NCBI GenBank assembly: GCA_937893835.1
Contig: CALCSS010000126.1
Span: forward strand, 1-20,910
Source of the DNA: an uncultured Fidelibacterota bacterium
GTDB taxonomy: Bacteria; Fidelibacterota; Marinisomatia; Marinisomatales; UBA1611
Direction of reading: 5' to 3'
Length of the DNA stretch: 20,910 nucleotides
Shown: in pieces, positions 7,579 to 14,941 of the stretch
Numbering within the stretch: the stretch's first letter is position 1
Layout: every line of letters begins with the position of its first letter
Program-made: the position numbers and the translations under genes
Notes under the pieces: generated by a model
Databases searched by the model: none
What the model was told of the DNA's origin: nothing
The model's input: the letters and a program-made list of their open reading frames with translations, nothing else

Positions 7579-8154
7579 CTAGAAATCAATCTTCAAGACA
7601 GTTTCCTTCGTATCTGATGCCTGTCGCTTTTTATATTCGAACTCTTTATGGTCAATATTCTCGCTTTTAAAATATGCTAGTAATTCATCTAGATATTCAT
7701 CTTCCATTCCGTCTTCATATCCTGATGATTTATGGATGATCGTACCATCTTTTCCAACAAGAAAAAGTGTTGGATATCCTAGAACTCCTAATTTCTTTGC
7801 CAGTTTTGATCTGGGATCGACGGAGACAGGAAATTTATATTTTCTTTTATTGATATAGGGTCTGACCTGATTGAGGATATTGGGCTTGTTCACATTAACT
7901 GTCAGAACCTGTAACCCGGTTTCACTAAAGTAAGAATTCAACTGATCTAGATAGGCCAACTGCCTCTCGCAGAATGGTCACCAAGTGGTCCAAAAATTAA
8001 TGATCATGGGGCCATCAGAATTATAATCGGATAATTTTGCATATTCCCCGTTTAGCATTTTTATTCGTGCATCATCAATTTTCTTTGCCAGTACTATATC
8101 TAGGGACAAGATCTGCAATAGTAGGATCGCAGATATCAGTTTTATTATTTTCAT
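7579..8154 (-). CDS. Exported TlpA/thioredoxin-like selenoprotein (UxxC), copy 1; in-frame TGA at 7980-7978 read as selenocysteine
   Basis: Read from ATG at 8154, this is a 191-residue protein with one in-frame TGA at codon 59. Residues 1-23 are a signal peptide (hydrophobic, ending IVLA). A thioredoxin-like domain follows: RIKMLNGEYAKLSDYN (30-45), PMIINFWTTW (49-58), then TGA, then PFCERQ. The TGA thus replaces the first cysteine of the WCxxC redox site while the resolving Cys62 is kept. Further downstream are VLTVNVN, INKRKYKFPVSVDP and GYPTLFLVGKDG with the cis-proline P128. The frame is intact on both sides. A SECIS-like hairpin lies just past the TGA (7950-7968). The role is presumably a periplasmic thiol-disulfide or peroxide reductase with a reactive selenol. 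A conventional call would start at an internal TTG and miss the leader and active site. Pseudogene is the alternative, but a second copy has TGA at the same codon. Confidence 0.85.
7950..7980 (-). promoter_or_regulatory. UGA selenocysteine codon and candidate bacterial SECIS hairpin, copy 1
   Basis: Counting bases after the UGA (7980-7978) on the minus strand, +13 to +16 AGGC pairs with +22 to +25 GCCU around the 5-nt loop AGUUG (+17 to +21). Below it come a G-A mismatch (+12/+26) and two more pairs (+10-G/+28-C and +11-A/+27-U). The loop starts 17 nt after the UGA and has G in its second position; bacterial SECIS elements carry a G in the first two loop bases, with the apical loop 16 or more nt from the UGA. 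The element is inside the coding sequence, as usual in bacteria. Confidence 0.75.
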
Positions 8155-8325
8155 GAATATTGAGTATTGATCACTATTTCTTATTCAATTTTAAGCAACA
8201 ACATAATAAAATTAATAATGATTAAATATTTTTTTGAAAACTCTGTACCTTATGGTAATTAATCCATAACGATTAGGATAGCTTTATAATCTTATTGATC
8301 TCCTAATGAACCAGTTAATAGAATC
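8155..8325. other. Divergent A+T-rich promoter region between selenoredoxin copy 1 and NTF2-like copy 2
   Basis: These 171 bases lie between two divergent starts and must carry promoters for both. They are strongly A+T-rich. A perfect TATAAT occurs at 8285-8290, 35 bases before the plus-strand ATG, but the base block at a 17-bp spacing upstream is not a recognisable -35. No Shine-Dalgarno is seen before either start. No operator-like palindrome stands out. Confidence 0.5.
8285..8290 (+). promoter_or_regulatory. Candidate -10 box for NTF2-like copy 2
   Basis: TATAAT sits upstream of the ATG at 8326 within the divergent intergenic region. It matches the sigma70 -10 consensus fully. The -35 is absent or non-canonical, and A+T-rich sequence makes chance matches common, so the call is tentative. 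Confidence 0.3.
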
Positions 8326-8841
8326 ATGAAGAAGAATATCTTTTTTATCTCGTTACTCATTTCGAATCTTGTCGTTGCCCAAGTTCCGGATACCACTTTC
8401 AATAAGTACGATGAGGTAAGCAGTGTGTTTAAATCCTATTTAGTAGAAGTTGATGAAAAAAATATTGATAGGATGTCTAAATTTTTCCAAATTGAATGGT
8501 GCACACTTCACTTTGGTAGTGGTACCCCAATTGTTATTAATACCAAAGAAGAATTTAATAAGTTGTTCAATAAGTGGAAAAACTCACCGAAGGCTGAATT
8601 CAAAAATACTAGACTTGATAATATGCAGATTGCGCCGGTCTGGGATCACATTGATACTAAGTTATGTACGGTAGATGCTACCTATAGCCGTTTAAATGGG
8701 AGAGGTGAGGTCCTTAACACAAGCAGGACCCTATACCATTTCGTTAGGCATAAAAATAAAGGAATATTTCGTATTTTTAAGAAATGGAAGAAATGGAAGA
8801 TCTATATGATGACCGATCTAGATCTAGAATCTCAGGGTTAG
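8326..8841 (+). CDS. Exported NTF2-like (SnoaL/DUF4440-type) protein, copy 2
   Basis: A 171-residue paralogue of the protein at 7053-7574. Residues 1-18 form a signal peptide (MKKNIFFISLLISNLVVA). The mature domain shares the same order of landmarks: a helix with YLVEVDEKNIDRM, LHFGSGTPIVI, EEFNKLFNKWKNSPKAEF, VDATYSRLNGRGE, RTLYHFVRH and a terminal WKIYMMTDLDLE. The tail is rich in Lys/Trp (KKWKKWK). Two cysteines occur (WCTLHF and KLCTVD); copy 1 has none at these positions. Its stop lies 9 bases from the stop of the converging second selenoredoxin gene, the same arrangement as in copy 1. It has its own upstream promoter region, unlike copy 1, which follows yaaA. Function is unknown; NTF2-like domains serve as small-ligand binders, enzymes or assembly partners. 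Confidence 0.7.
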   Translation: MKKNIFFISLLISNLVVAQVPDTTFNKYDEVSSVFKSYLVEVDEKNIDRMSKFFQIEWCTLHFGSGTPIVINTKEEFNKLFNKWKNSPKAEFKNTRLDNMQIAPVWDHIDTKLCTVDATYSRLNGRGEVLNTSRTLYHFVRHKNKGIFRIFKKWKKWKIYMMTDLDLESQG

Positions 8842-8850
8842 GACCATGGT

Positions 8851-9423
8851 CTAAAAATCTATCTCTAGGGTAACGTCCTTTTTGGCTTTGTTTTCCTTTT
8901 TATACTCGAAATCTTGATAGCTGATCTTTTCATTGTCTAGATATTGTGTTAATGCTTCAAGATATTTACTTTCGTATCCATCCGAAAATCCAATGGTCTC
9001 GTTAATGATATTCCCATCTTTGTCAACTAGAAATAATGTGGGAAGACCTTTTACATTAAAAGATTTAGCTAATTTCTCACCAGGGTCAACAGATATATCA
9101 AAGTTGATCTTTCTCTTATTGATCCAAGGTCTGACCTGATTAATAATTGTTGGAGAGTTTAGGTTGACGCCTAATACTTTTAGACCAGCGTCACCAAAAC
9201 TTTCATTCAATTGATTGAGATATGCAGCCTGCATCTCGCAATTTGGTCACCAGGTGGTCCAGAAGTTGATGATCATGGGGCCATCTGCATTGAAGTCAGA
9301 TAGCTTGGCATATTTTCCATTGAGCATTTTAATGCGAGAGTTAGGAACCTTACTGCCTTCTAGGGAGTTTGCCAAGATGATCTGAGAGAAGGAAAGGAGG
9401 AGAATTAAAATAGTTTTTTTCAT
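8851..9423 (-). CDS. Exported TlpA/thioredoxin-like selenoprotein (UxxC), copy 2; in-frame TGA at 9249-9247 read as selenocysteine
   Basis: From ATG at 9423 the frame gives 190 residues with one in-frame TGA, again at codon 59. A signal peptide (MKKTILILLLSFSQIILA, 1-18) is followed by RIKMLNGKYAKLSDFN (30-45), MIINFWTTW (50-58), TGA, PNCEMQ with Cys62, VLGVNLN, INKRKINFDISVDP and GLPTLFLVDKDG with cis-proline P128. It aligns with copy 1 without a gap from residue 30 to 137; by hand count about 77 of 108 positions are identical. A SECIS-like hairpin follows the TGA (9219-9237). The gene lies 82 bases downstream of the large secreted protein on the same strand. The predicted role is periplasmic thiol-disulfide or peroxide reduction. 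No Shine-Dalgarno is visible. A conventional call would begin at an internal Met (9234) and lose leader and active site. Confidence 0.85.
9219..9249 (-). promoter_or_regulatory. UGA selenocysteine codon and candidate bacterial SECIS hairpin, copy 2
   Basis: After the UGA (9249-9247), +13 to +16 AUGC pairs with +22 to +25 GCAU around the loop AGGCU (+17 to +21), with the same G-A mismatch and two lower pairs as in copy 1. A17 and U21 can also pair, leaving a GGC loop. The loop resembles the AGGUCU loop of the E. coli fdhF SECIS, and the distance from the UGA is the same within one base. The only stem differences from copy 1 are +14 and +24, which pair with each other. Confidence 0.78.
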
Positions 9424-9505
9424 GAGAGATTTTATATTATTTATTCCTGCGGTAATGAAGTTTAAACATTTTACAACTTACAATGATAATAAATATTTTT
9501 GAATT

Positions 9506-12500
9506 TTACCTTACAACCGCAAACTTACCTATGAAATGGGCACTGTCATCTTTTTCAAAGGATTCTATATGGTAGATATAAAGTCCAGGCCCGGCCTCTT
9601 GGTTGTTGATCGTTCTGAGATCCCAGAAAGCATTTCCTGAATCTTCATCAGAGTGCTCTATTGTGCTTACTAACTCTCCTGATAGAGTATAGATGCGGAT
9701 CATACATGACCTGGTCAAATTTGTGAATCTTATTCTTCGTAAATGTTCAGATTCGTTATAGGCTGAACCACTTAAATATGGATTGGGAACCACTTTGACA
9801 TTCTTTAGATCTGTCCTTGGGCTAATGCCAGGATAGACCTGAATGAAATTTCTATCAAGTATGGTCGTTCCCTTTGAATTCTCCAGCGATGCATAGCCAT
9901 CAGGGTCTGCCCATTTGTTTGGGTTTGAATAGTTTGTATCGACCACTGTCTCAAATTGTCCATTACCAAGGTCAATGTAGGTGGTCCTATAGGGTGGCTC
10001 TACACCCATGTCATATGCGACAATGGAGTATGTGTATTCAATTCCATTGATGATGTTCAAGTCCTCAAACATATAATTGAAGGTATCACCATCAAAGACA
10101 TATGGCTCTGGAAGGCGAACCATCTCAAGCCCCGTATCTTCACCTAGACCAAACCAGGGGAAGTAGGGATCATGACCACTGATCGAGTGCCCTCTTGATG
10201 ATCCAGGTCCACAGTCATAGTCATTTTCATAGACACAGTGCATGGAGTCTTCTTCAGCAGAAAGGTCAAACTGTGCATAGGGCCTCCACCCAACAAAGAT
10301 ACCATCGGTATCATATACCATATCATTCGGGTCTCCCCATGTCTCTCCACCGTCACTGCTCTTATATATCTTATATCCCTCAAAATCCGCGTAGCCGGTC
10401 ACTACGTCCTTGGATGATTCAGCGTGGTCGTTCCAATAGACCTTGACCTTGCCGAGATCACCTACGCCATGGACACGGGGTCTGGTCGGAGGAGTGAATC
10501 CTTGATACCTCGAGTTGTACATGACCTGAGCGAATCTCGCGTTATTGATGAGGTCCTCCTCGTTCTGTCCGAAGATGATGCAGAAGGAGAAGGGAACCTC
10601 TCTACCAACAGGGAGGTCAAACGGTCCGCAGGTCATCAATACCAGCGGATCTACTCCATCGGGTGGTCTTTGGAATACCATTTCCTCCTCAATGCCCTCT
10701 AGAGAATCGAAGTGCGGATTCAGGTCAGAGGGTAGATCGGTGCCAGGATCTTGGGTGTGAAAATGCCAGGCATGCTCATTCTCACTCAAGTTACTTGTGT
10801 CCCCTACCATGAGCTTATAGAATAGTTCTTCCTTGTTCCTGGCCTGTGGGCAACCAGGTGTACCTGCGTAACAGTCACCGGATAAACTCTCAGGGTGTGT
10901 GACACCGGGTCTTAGATACCAGTCCAGCCAGTGCCAGTCGGTCATCTTTAGTGGTTCACCGGGGAATATGTCTATGACGCCATCGCGGTCAAGGTCCACT
11001 GGCTCTGTAGCACGTGGCGAGTCCAATAATTGAGTTGCTACAAGTCCAAACTCATTCCCAGGGCTAGGGGTGCTGGGGTCCATCGCATAGCCCGCGACCC
11101 CAGAATAACCATCGTAGTCACCGATCATGGCCATGCTGATGAGCATTCTCTCGTTGTTGACCTCAAATACCTCCCAATAGTATTTCATATAATCATCTGC
11201 ACTTGACCAATAGCTGGTGTTACCATATTTATCACTTGTGAGAATAACACCATCATTCCAGAATCCAAGACTGACGCCTGAATAGTCAAATCCTTTTCCA
11301 CGATTGAGCTTGGTACCGTCAGGCATGACCATTGCCTCTCCACATTCCTGGTTGCCATTCTCATCAAGTATGGGCGATCCATACTCATCCTCCGCGCACC
11401 AGTCTCCGCTCTCATTTCTAACCTTTACCGTTACAAATAGTATGTCCTCCGCGTAGGACACACCATATGAATGCGCCTCAGACATGACCCTAAGTCCCAT
11501 GGCGTAACCGGTCTGTTCGTATTCGTTATTGGTGTTGACCTGGTTACCTCTATGAGCCCAGCGATCATCAAATTCCATATAGACATCCATGTCTGAGATG
11601 AACCTCCCTGGAACATTCTCCCAGCAGTCGGGATCCTTTCTGGATTGAGAACAACCAGGTAGGTTGATGTTATAGTCCTGTGCCCACCAACCAGGCCAGA
11701 AGGGGTCAAGGGTATTTGTCTCTAGATTCATTCTATTTGGCCATGTCGATCCGTATCCCGAGTGAGCCAGCAGTGGATAGGTATCTGCGGGGTCTGTGAC
11801 ATATGTGTCACCGAACATGTCACCAGCACCGACATCAGTGTTATGTGTATTGGTCCTTGCCATGGTCGAGGCATGCCAGTCAGTATTGTAGGTGGGTGAA
11901 TAGTAGGAGAGGCATGACTCAGCGGTATTTGCGCCATAATAGTAGTAGTTGTCGTCCGCTGTCCATTCTTCCTTATCTTTTCCATAGTCATAATAATCAA
12001 ACTGATCCTCGCGACTTATGAGTTTTGGTCTGAGGGCCCAAGGGTGTATGAGTCCTATCCTTGTACTAGGCCTATTGGGATCCTTCTCGCCCATGACACT
12101 GACCAGGACCTTGTTTGACTCATGGTCCATTGCCCATTGACCTCCACTGCTCATATCATCGACAGAACCTTTTTTGGAGATGCTGTCTGGCTCCCAGAGT
12201 CCAAAGTCATTATCTGCATTGAAGATAATACCGACAAAATTCGTATCGCCATCTTCAAACCAGGAGTCATACGCATTCTGTGATTCCCAAATGCCATAGA
12301 TGGGTATCCCATCATCATCATTGATCGTCTCGATGTTGGTCCAGGTATAGTTTGATGAAGACGAGTGACCAGGTATTCCCGCAAGGAATGAGACCTCGTA
12401 TAGGTATGCATATTCTCCCCATGCACCATTTGGATTTACCTCAATGTCAATATAATTACCATAGTTCGTGATCGCGGTCTGTGCCTTTCCCTGGAGCAGA

Positions 12501-12691
12501 TAACCTCGAGCGCGGTCGCTCATTGGGTTTGTGGGAAAGGGATTGTCGCCTATCTTGGCGGCTCCATTCATCTTGAAGGGGTCAGGGGTGTGTACGGGTG
12601 AAGGTCTGCCCGCATCATTACCCAATATCAGAGATGATAGCAGGACAATGATCAAATAATCATTATACATCAGTTTATAAAAATAGCTCAT
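9506..12691 (-). CDS. Large secreted beta-rich protein with FN3-like segment and C-terminal sorting/FlgD-like domain
   Basis: A protein of about 1061 residues from ATG at 12691. A hydrophobic leader (YLIIVLLSSLILG) leads into NDAGRPSPVHTPDPF. The frame stays open to a GTG at 12781, but that would place an unlikely hydrophilic segment before the leader and leave only 49 bases to the divergent gene; ATG at 12670 is also possible. The long middle is rich in Asp, Tyr, Trp and Gly, including a calcium-loop-like DLDRDGVID. A fibronectin-III-like stretch contains KVKVYWNDHAES and DFEGYKIYKSSDGG. The end, VKVVPNPYLSGS through IRIYTLSGELV, WDLR, GLYIYHI and GKFAVVR, is a FlgD/type IX-secretion-like C-terminal domain. 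It shares the FN3-like block with the protein at 17922 onward. Likely exported to the cell surface; substrate unknown. Confidence 0.75.
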   Translation of the reverse strand: MSYFYKLMYNDYLIIVLLSSLILGNDAGRPSPVHTPDPFKMNGAAKIGDNPFPTNPMSDRARGYLLQGKAQTAITNYGNYIDIEVNPNGAWGEYAYLYEVSFLAGIPGHSSSSNYTWTNIETINDDDGIPIYGIWESQNAYDSWFEDGDTNFVGIIFNADNDFGLWEPDSISKKGSVDDMSSGGQWAMDHESNKVLVSVMGEKDPNRPSTRIGLIHPWALRPKLISREDQFDYYDYGKDKEEWTADDNYYYYGANTAESCLSYYSPTYNTDWHASTMARTNTHNTDVGAGDMFGDTYVTDPADTYPLLAHSGYGSTWPNRMNLETNTLDPFWPGWWAQDYNINLPGCSQSRKDPDCWENVPGRFISDMDVYMEFDDRWAHRGNQVNTNNEYEQTGYAMGLRVMSEAHSYGVSYAEDILFVTVKVRNESGDWCAEDEYGSPILDENGNQECGEAMVMPDGTKLNRGKGFDYSGVSLGFWNDGVILTSDKYGNTSYWSSADDYMKYYWEVFEVNNERMLISMAMIGDYDGYSGVAGYAMDPSTPSPGNEFGLVATQLLDSPRATEPVDLDRDGVIDIFPGEPLKMTDWHWLDWYLRPGVTHPESLSGDCYAGTPGCPQARNKEELFYKLMVGDTSNLSENEHAWHFHTQDPGTDLPSDLNPHFDSLEGIEEEMVFQRPPDGVDPLVLMTCGPFDLPVGREVPFSFCIIFGQNEEDLINNARFAQVMYNSRYQGFTPPTRPRVHGVGDLGKVKVYWNDHAESSKDVVTGYADFEGYKIYKSSDGGETWGDPNDMVYDTDGIFVGWRPYAQFDLSAEEDSMHCVYENDYDCGPGSSRGHSISGHDPYFPWFGLGEDTGLEMVRLPEPYVFDGDTFNYMFEDLNIINGIEYTYSIVAYDMGVEPPYRTTYIDLGNGQFETVVDTNYSNPNKWADPDGYASLENSKGTTILDRNFIQVYPGISPRTDLKNVKVVPNPYLSGSAYNESEHLRRIRFTNLTRSCMIRIYTLSGELVSTIEHSDEDSGNAFWDLRTINNQEAGPGLYIYHIESFEKDDSAHFIGKFAVVR

Positions 12692-12830
12692 GCCTTGGCC
12701 AATGAATATATCAATTTTTTTTAAAATATAGTCACTGAAGGACCCTAAAAGTATATCTACTGCTATTTTGATATCTGGCACTTAACACTTATCTTCCGGG
12801 CTAATAATCTATGAAATATTCAGGAGTTTT
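12692..12830. other. Divergent intergenic region between two secreted-protein genes
   Basis: With the minus-strand start taken at 12691, 139 bases separate the two divergent genes and should hold both promoters. The segment is A+T-rich with a run of eight T near 12715. TATAATGA-like and TAATAAT elements occur but no paired -35/-10 can be assigned with confidence. Confidence 0.4.
12822..12826 (+). promoter_or_regulatory. Ribosome binding site before secreted FN3/jelly-roll gene
   Basis: AGGAG lies 4 bases before ATG 12831 and 7 bases before the adjacent in-frame ATG 12834. The spacing favours 12834 as the actual initiation codon (protein starting MKSLKH). Confidence 0.65.
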
Positions 12831-14897
12831 ATGATGAAATCGTTAAAGCATCTATTCATTGGACTAACAATCTTTTCAATATTATTCGCCCAGGACCTTT
12901 GTCCCCCCACCTTTGTTGAGTCTTATTTCTATGATCAGAAGATCGATCTTTCATGGGTACAGACATCATCATATGGTGACGTACTTTTCGAGGAATGCTT
13001 TGCATCATGCTCCACCGCATCCGAGCAGATGACGGTCATCAACGACACATCACTTTGTGGTGCATGTTCGGGAGGTTGGTTCAGGTATTCAGATGGTACC
13101 GCAGCGGACTGTGGTGAGGGCATGTATCCCTGTGATGATGGTGGCGACGATGACTTCTCAGCCTATGCCGGATATTCAGGTACTGACTCGACGACGGGTC
13201 AATACGCCCCAGTTGACAGTAGACTGACTGGATCGGTAGACCTTACAGGATATACTGCTGCCTATATCGAATTCATAGAGGCCTATACCTATCCCACCGA
13301 TGCAACGGCCAATAACTATCTGGAGGTCTCCGTAGATGGAGGCATGTCCTGGGACTCGGTCTATGTCTCTTTCCCTGATTCGGTGGGTGAGGACTACTGG
13401 TTCAATACTGTTGACATATCTGAATATGCTGGCAGTGAGATCATGTTCGCATTTCGATATTATTGTGTTCTTGGCTATGGCGAGAGTTGGTTCATTGATG
13501 ACATAAAGGTCTATGGTGGTAACGAGGGAGAGGGTGACATATGCGGGGAATTCTTCCACTGGAACATCTATATGGATGGAGTACAGATCGGTACCTCAGA
13601 CTATACAGACTTCTCAGTTGAGGATTTGGAGAATGATGTTGAATACTGTTTCGAGGTCACGGCCGTTTATGGTGAGGGTGAGTCCACACCATCAGCAGAG
13701 GTTTGTGCCACGCCCCTGGGTCCTTTCCAGGTCGGTCCTGCTGCGATCAATTTTGACGCGCTTGCTGCGGGTGAGTATCAGGAGCAGATATTGAACATAG
13801 AGAATTTTGATACTCTTGATGCTGACTTCTCGATCAGCTCGATAGAGCTTGCAAACATTGAGGCCGCCCAGAACCTGGTGCTTTCTACGTTCGAGGATGG
13901 CACACTTGGTGATTTTACAAATGTTCCGGACCTGAATGAGGAATGGTCTGTTGGTGACTCAGCCACTCATTCATCTACGTATCTACCTTTCCCATCTCCG
14001 CCGGATGGTTCGCAGAATTTTGCACTCTATAATGATGATGCCGCGGGGGACGATCCCTTCAATCCAGCAACCCCAATGCTCTACTCAAACCCAGCATTTT
14101 CTGGTTCTGCACCCTCATTTTTGGTCTTCGACCTTTATTTTCCAAATCCCGATGGTCCGTGTGAGAATGAGGCCACATATGCTGATGATTTTAAGGTCCT
14201 GATATCCATCGATGATGGTGAATCATGGACGCTCATAGATTCGACCATGGCAACAGGAGTGTGGTATTGGGCATCATACATGTACAATCTTGAGCCATAC
14301 GTCAGTGAGGCCAGTTCATTCAGGGTCGGCTTTCAATATGATGACTGTAACGGCAATTGGGGATATGGTGTCGCGATTGACAGAATGGCCATCAAGATGG
14401 GCGATAGTTTCACATGGCTCACAGTGTCCCCATTTAGCGGGAATGTCTCAGCCTTTGATGGCTATAATGATTCTTTAGGTGTGAAGGTAGGAGCCTATGG
14501 GGTATATGATGATTTCCAGATGGAAGATGAACTATTGATAGAATCCGGTGAGAATATGATCGAGATTCCTGTCGGAGTCGGTGTAGAGGTCAGCGTGGAT
14601 GACCCAGGGGTCACACCGCTGGAATTTGCGCTTCGCCAGAACTACCCTAATCCATTCAATCCTGAGACCAATATTCAGTTTGACCTTGCAGAGAATTCCC
14701 ATGTCAGTCTATCTATCTTCAACCTAGTTGGACAGAGGGTAGCTACATTGGTCGATCAGACCATGGACGCCGGCGTCTATAACGTCAAGTGGAGGGGATT
14801 GAACGATAGGGGATCATCCTTGCCGACCGGTATGTATTTCTATGAGATGAAGACCTCTGAATATCATTCTGTCAAGAAATTGGTATTGGTCAAATAG
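12831..14897 (+). CDS. Secreted multidomain protein (split FN3, two jelly-roll/choice-of-anchor-J domains) with PNPFNP-type C-terminal sorting domain
   Basis: A 688-residue exported protein. A signal peptide ends near FAQ21. An FN3 first half (CPPTFVESYFYDQKIDLSW, 24-42) is interrupted by a cysteine-rich MAM/jelly-roll domain (about 49-236, ending SWFIDDIKVYGG). The FN3 then resumes with HWNIYMDGVQIG, DLENDVEYCFEVTAVYGEGES and CATP (to about 295). An immunoglobulin-like linker and a second jelly roll follow (about 350-528, STFEDGTLGDFT to YGVAIDRMAIKMG), then a BACON-like WLTVSPFSG segment. The C-terminal 87 residues (602-688) are a sorting domain: RQNYPNPFNPETNIQFDL, SIFNLVGQRVATLVD, YNVKWRG, LPTGMYFYEM and KKLVLVK. 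Such tails direct type IX-like secretion or surface attachment in related phyla. A TonB-dependent receptor gene follows 44 bases later, so the two are probably cotranscribed. Binding target unknown. Confidence 0.82.
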   Translation: MMKSLKHLFIGLTIFSILFAQDLCPPTFVESYFYDQKIDLSWVQTSSYGDVLFEECFASCSTASEQMTVINDTSLCGACSGGWFRYSDGTAADCGEGMYPCDDGGDDDFSAYAGYSGTDSTTGQYAPVDSRLTGSVDLTGYTAAYIEFIEAYTYPTDATANNYLEVSVDGGMSWDSVYVSFPDSVGEDYWFNTVDISEYAGSEIMFAFRYYCVLGYGESWFIDDIKVYGGNEGEGDICGEFFHWNIYMDGVQIGTSDYTDFSVEDLENDVEYCFEVTAVYGEGESTPSAEVCATPLGPFQVGPAAINFDALAAGEYQEQILNIENFDTLDADFSISSIELANIEAAQNLVLSTFEDGTLGDFTNVPDLNEEWSVGDSATHSSTYLPFPSPPDGSQNFALYNDDAAGDDPFNPATPMLYSNPAFSGSAPSFLVFDLYFPNPDGPCENEATYADDFKVLISIDDGESWTLIDSTMATGVWYWASYMYNLEPYVSEASSFRVGFQYDDCNGNWGYGVAIDRMAIKMGDSFTWLTVSPFSGNVSAFDGYNDSLGVKVGAYGVYDDFQMEDELLIESGENMIEIPVGVGVEVSVDDPGVTPLEFALRQNYPNPFNPETNIQFDLAENSHVSLSIFNLVGQRVATLVDQTMDAGVYNVKWRGLNDRGSSLPTGMYFYEMKTSEYHSVKKLVLVK

Positions 14898-14941
14898 GAT
14901 CAAAGTTTATTATAGAATAGAACGATAGTAACGGACACAGA

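Larger units (their letters stand above)
7053..9423. repeat. Tandem duplication of a two-gene module (NTF2-like + convergent selenoredoxin)
   Basis: Unit 1 spans 7053-8154 and unit 2 spans 8326-9423. Each is about 1.1 kb, and in each an exported NTF2-like gene on the plus strand meets a UxxC redoxin gene on the minus strand tail to tail (4 and 9 bases apart). The proteins are alignable over their full length but the DNA has diverged well, so the duplication is old, and both copies kept the TGA, the resolving Cys and the hairpin. Direct terminal repeats or mobile-element marks at the unit ends are not visible. Confidence 0.8.

Noticed and set aside
7961..7974. Alternative hairpin CUGC/GCAG at +6 to +18 after the UGA in copy 1
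   Set aside because: Its loop lies only about 9 nt from the UGA, too close for the usual SECIS geometry, and it is not preserved in copy 2, unlike the +13/+25 stem.
7978..7980. Genome-wide reassignment of UGA (to Trp, Gly or Cys)
   Set aside because: TGA ends the DUF1080 gene (3250-3252), htpG (6230-6232) and the partial gene (45-47) at normal family lengths, and no TGA interrupts any of the other genes.
7579..8154. Redoxin copies read as pseudogenes broken by a nonsense mutation
   Set aside because: Both paralogues carry the same single TGA at codon 59, at the catalytic Cys position, with otherwise intact frames, signal peptides and conserved folds, and each has the same hairpin after it.
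12692..12781. GTG at 12781 as start of the large minus-strand secreted protein
   Set aside because: It would put about 30 mostly unrelated residues ahead of the hydrophobic export leader, has no ribosome site, and would leave only 49 bases for two divergent promoters.
13176..13559. Open frame on the minus strand inside the secreted FN3/jelly-roll gene
   Set aside because: It lies wholly within a gene with clear domains on the other strand, and its composition is that of an antisense shadow with no recognisable motif or leader.
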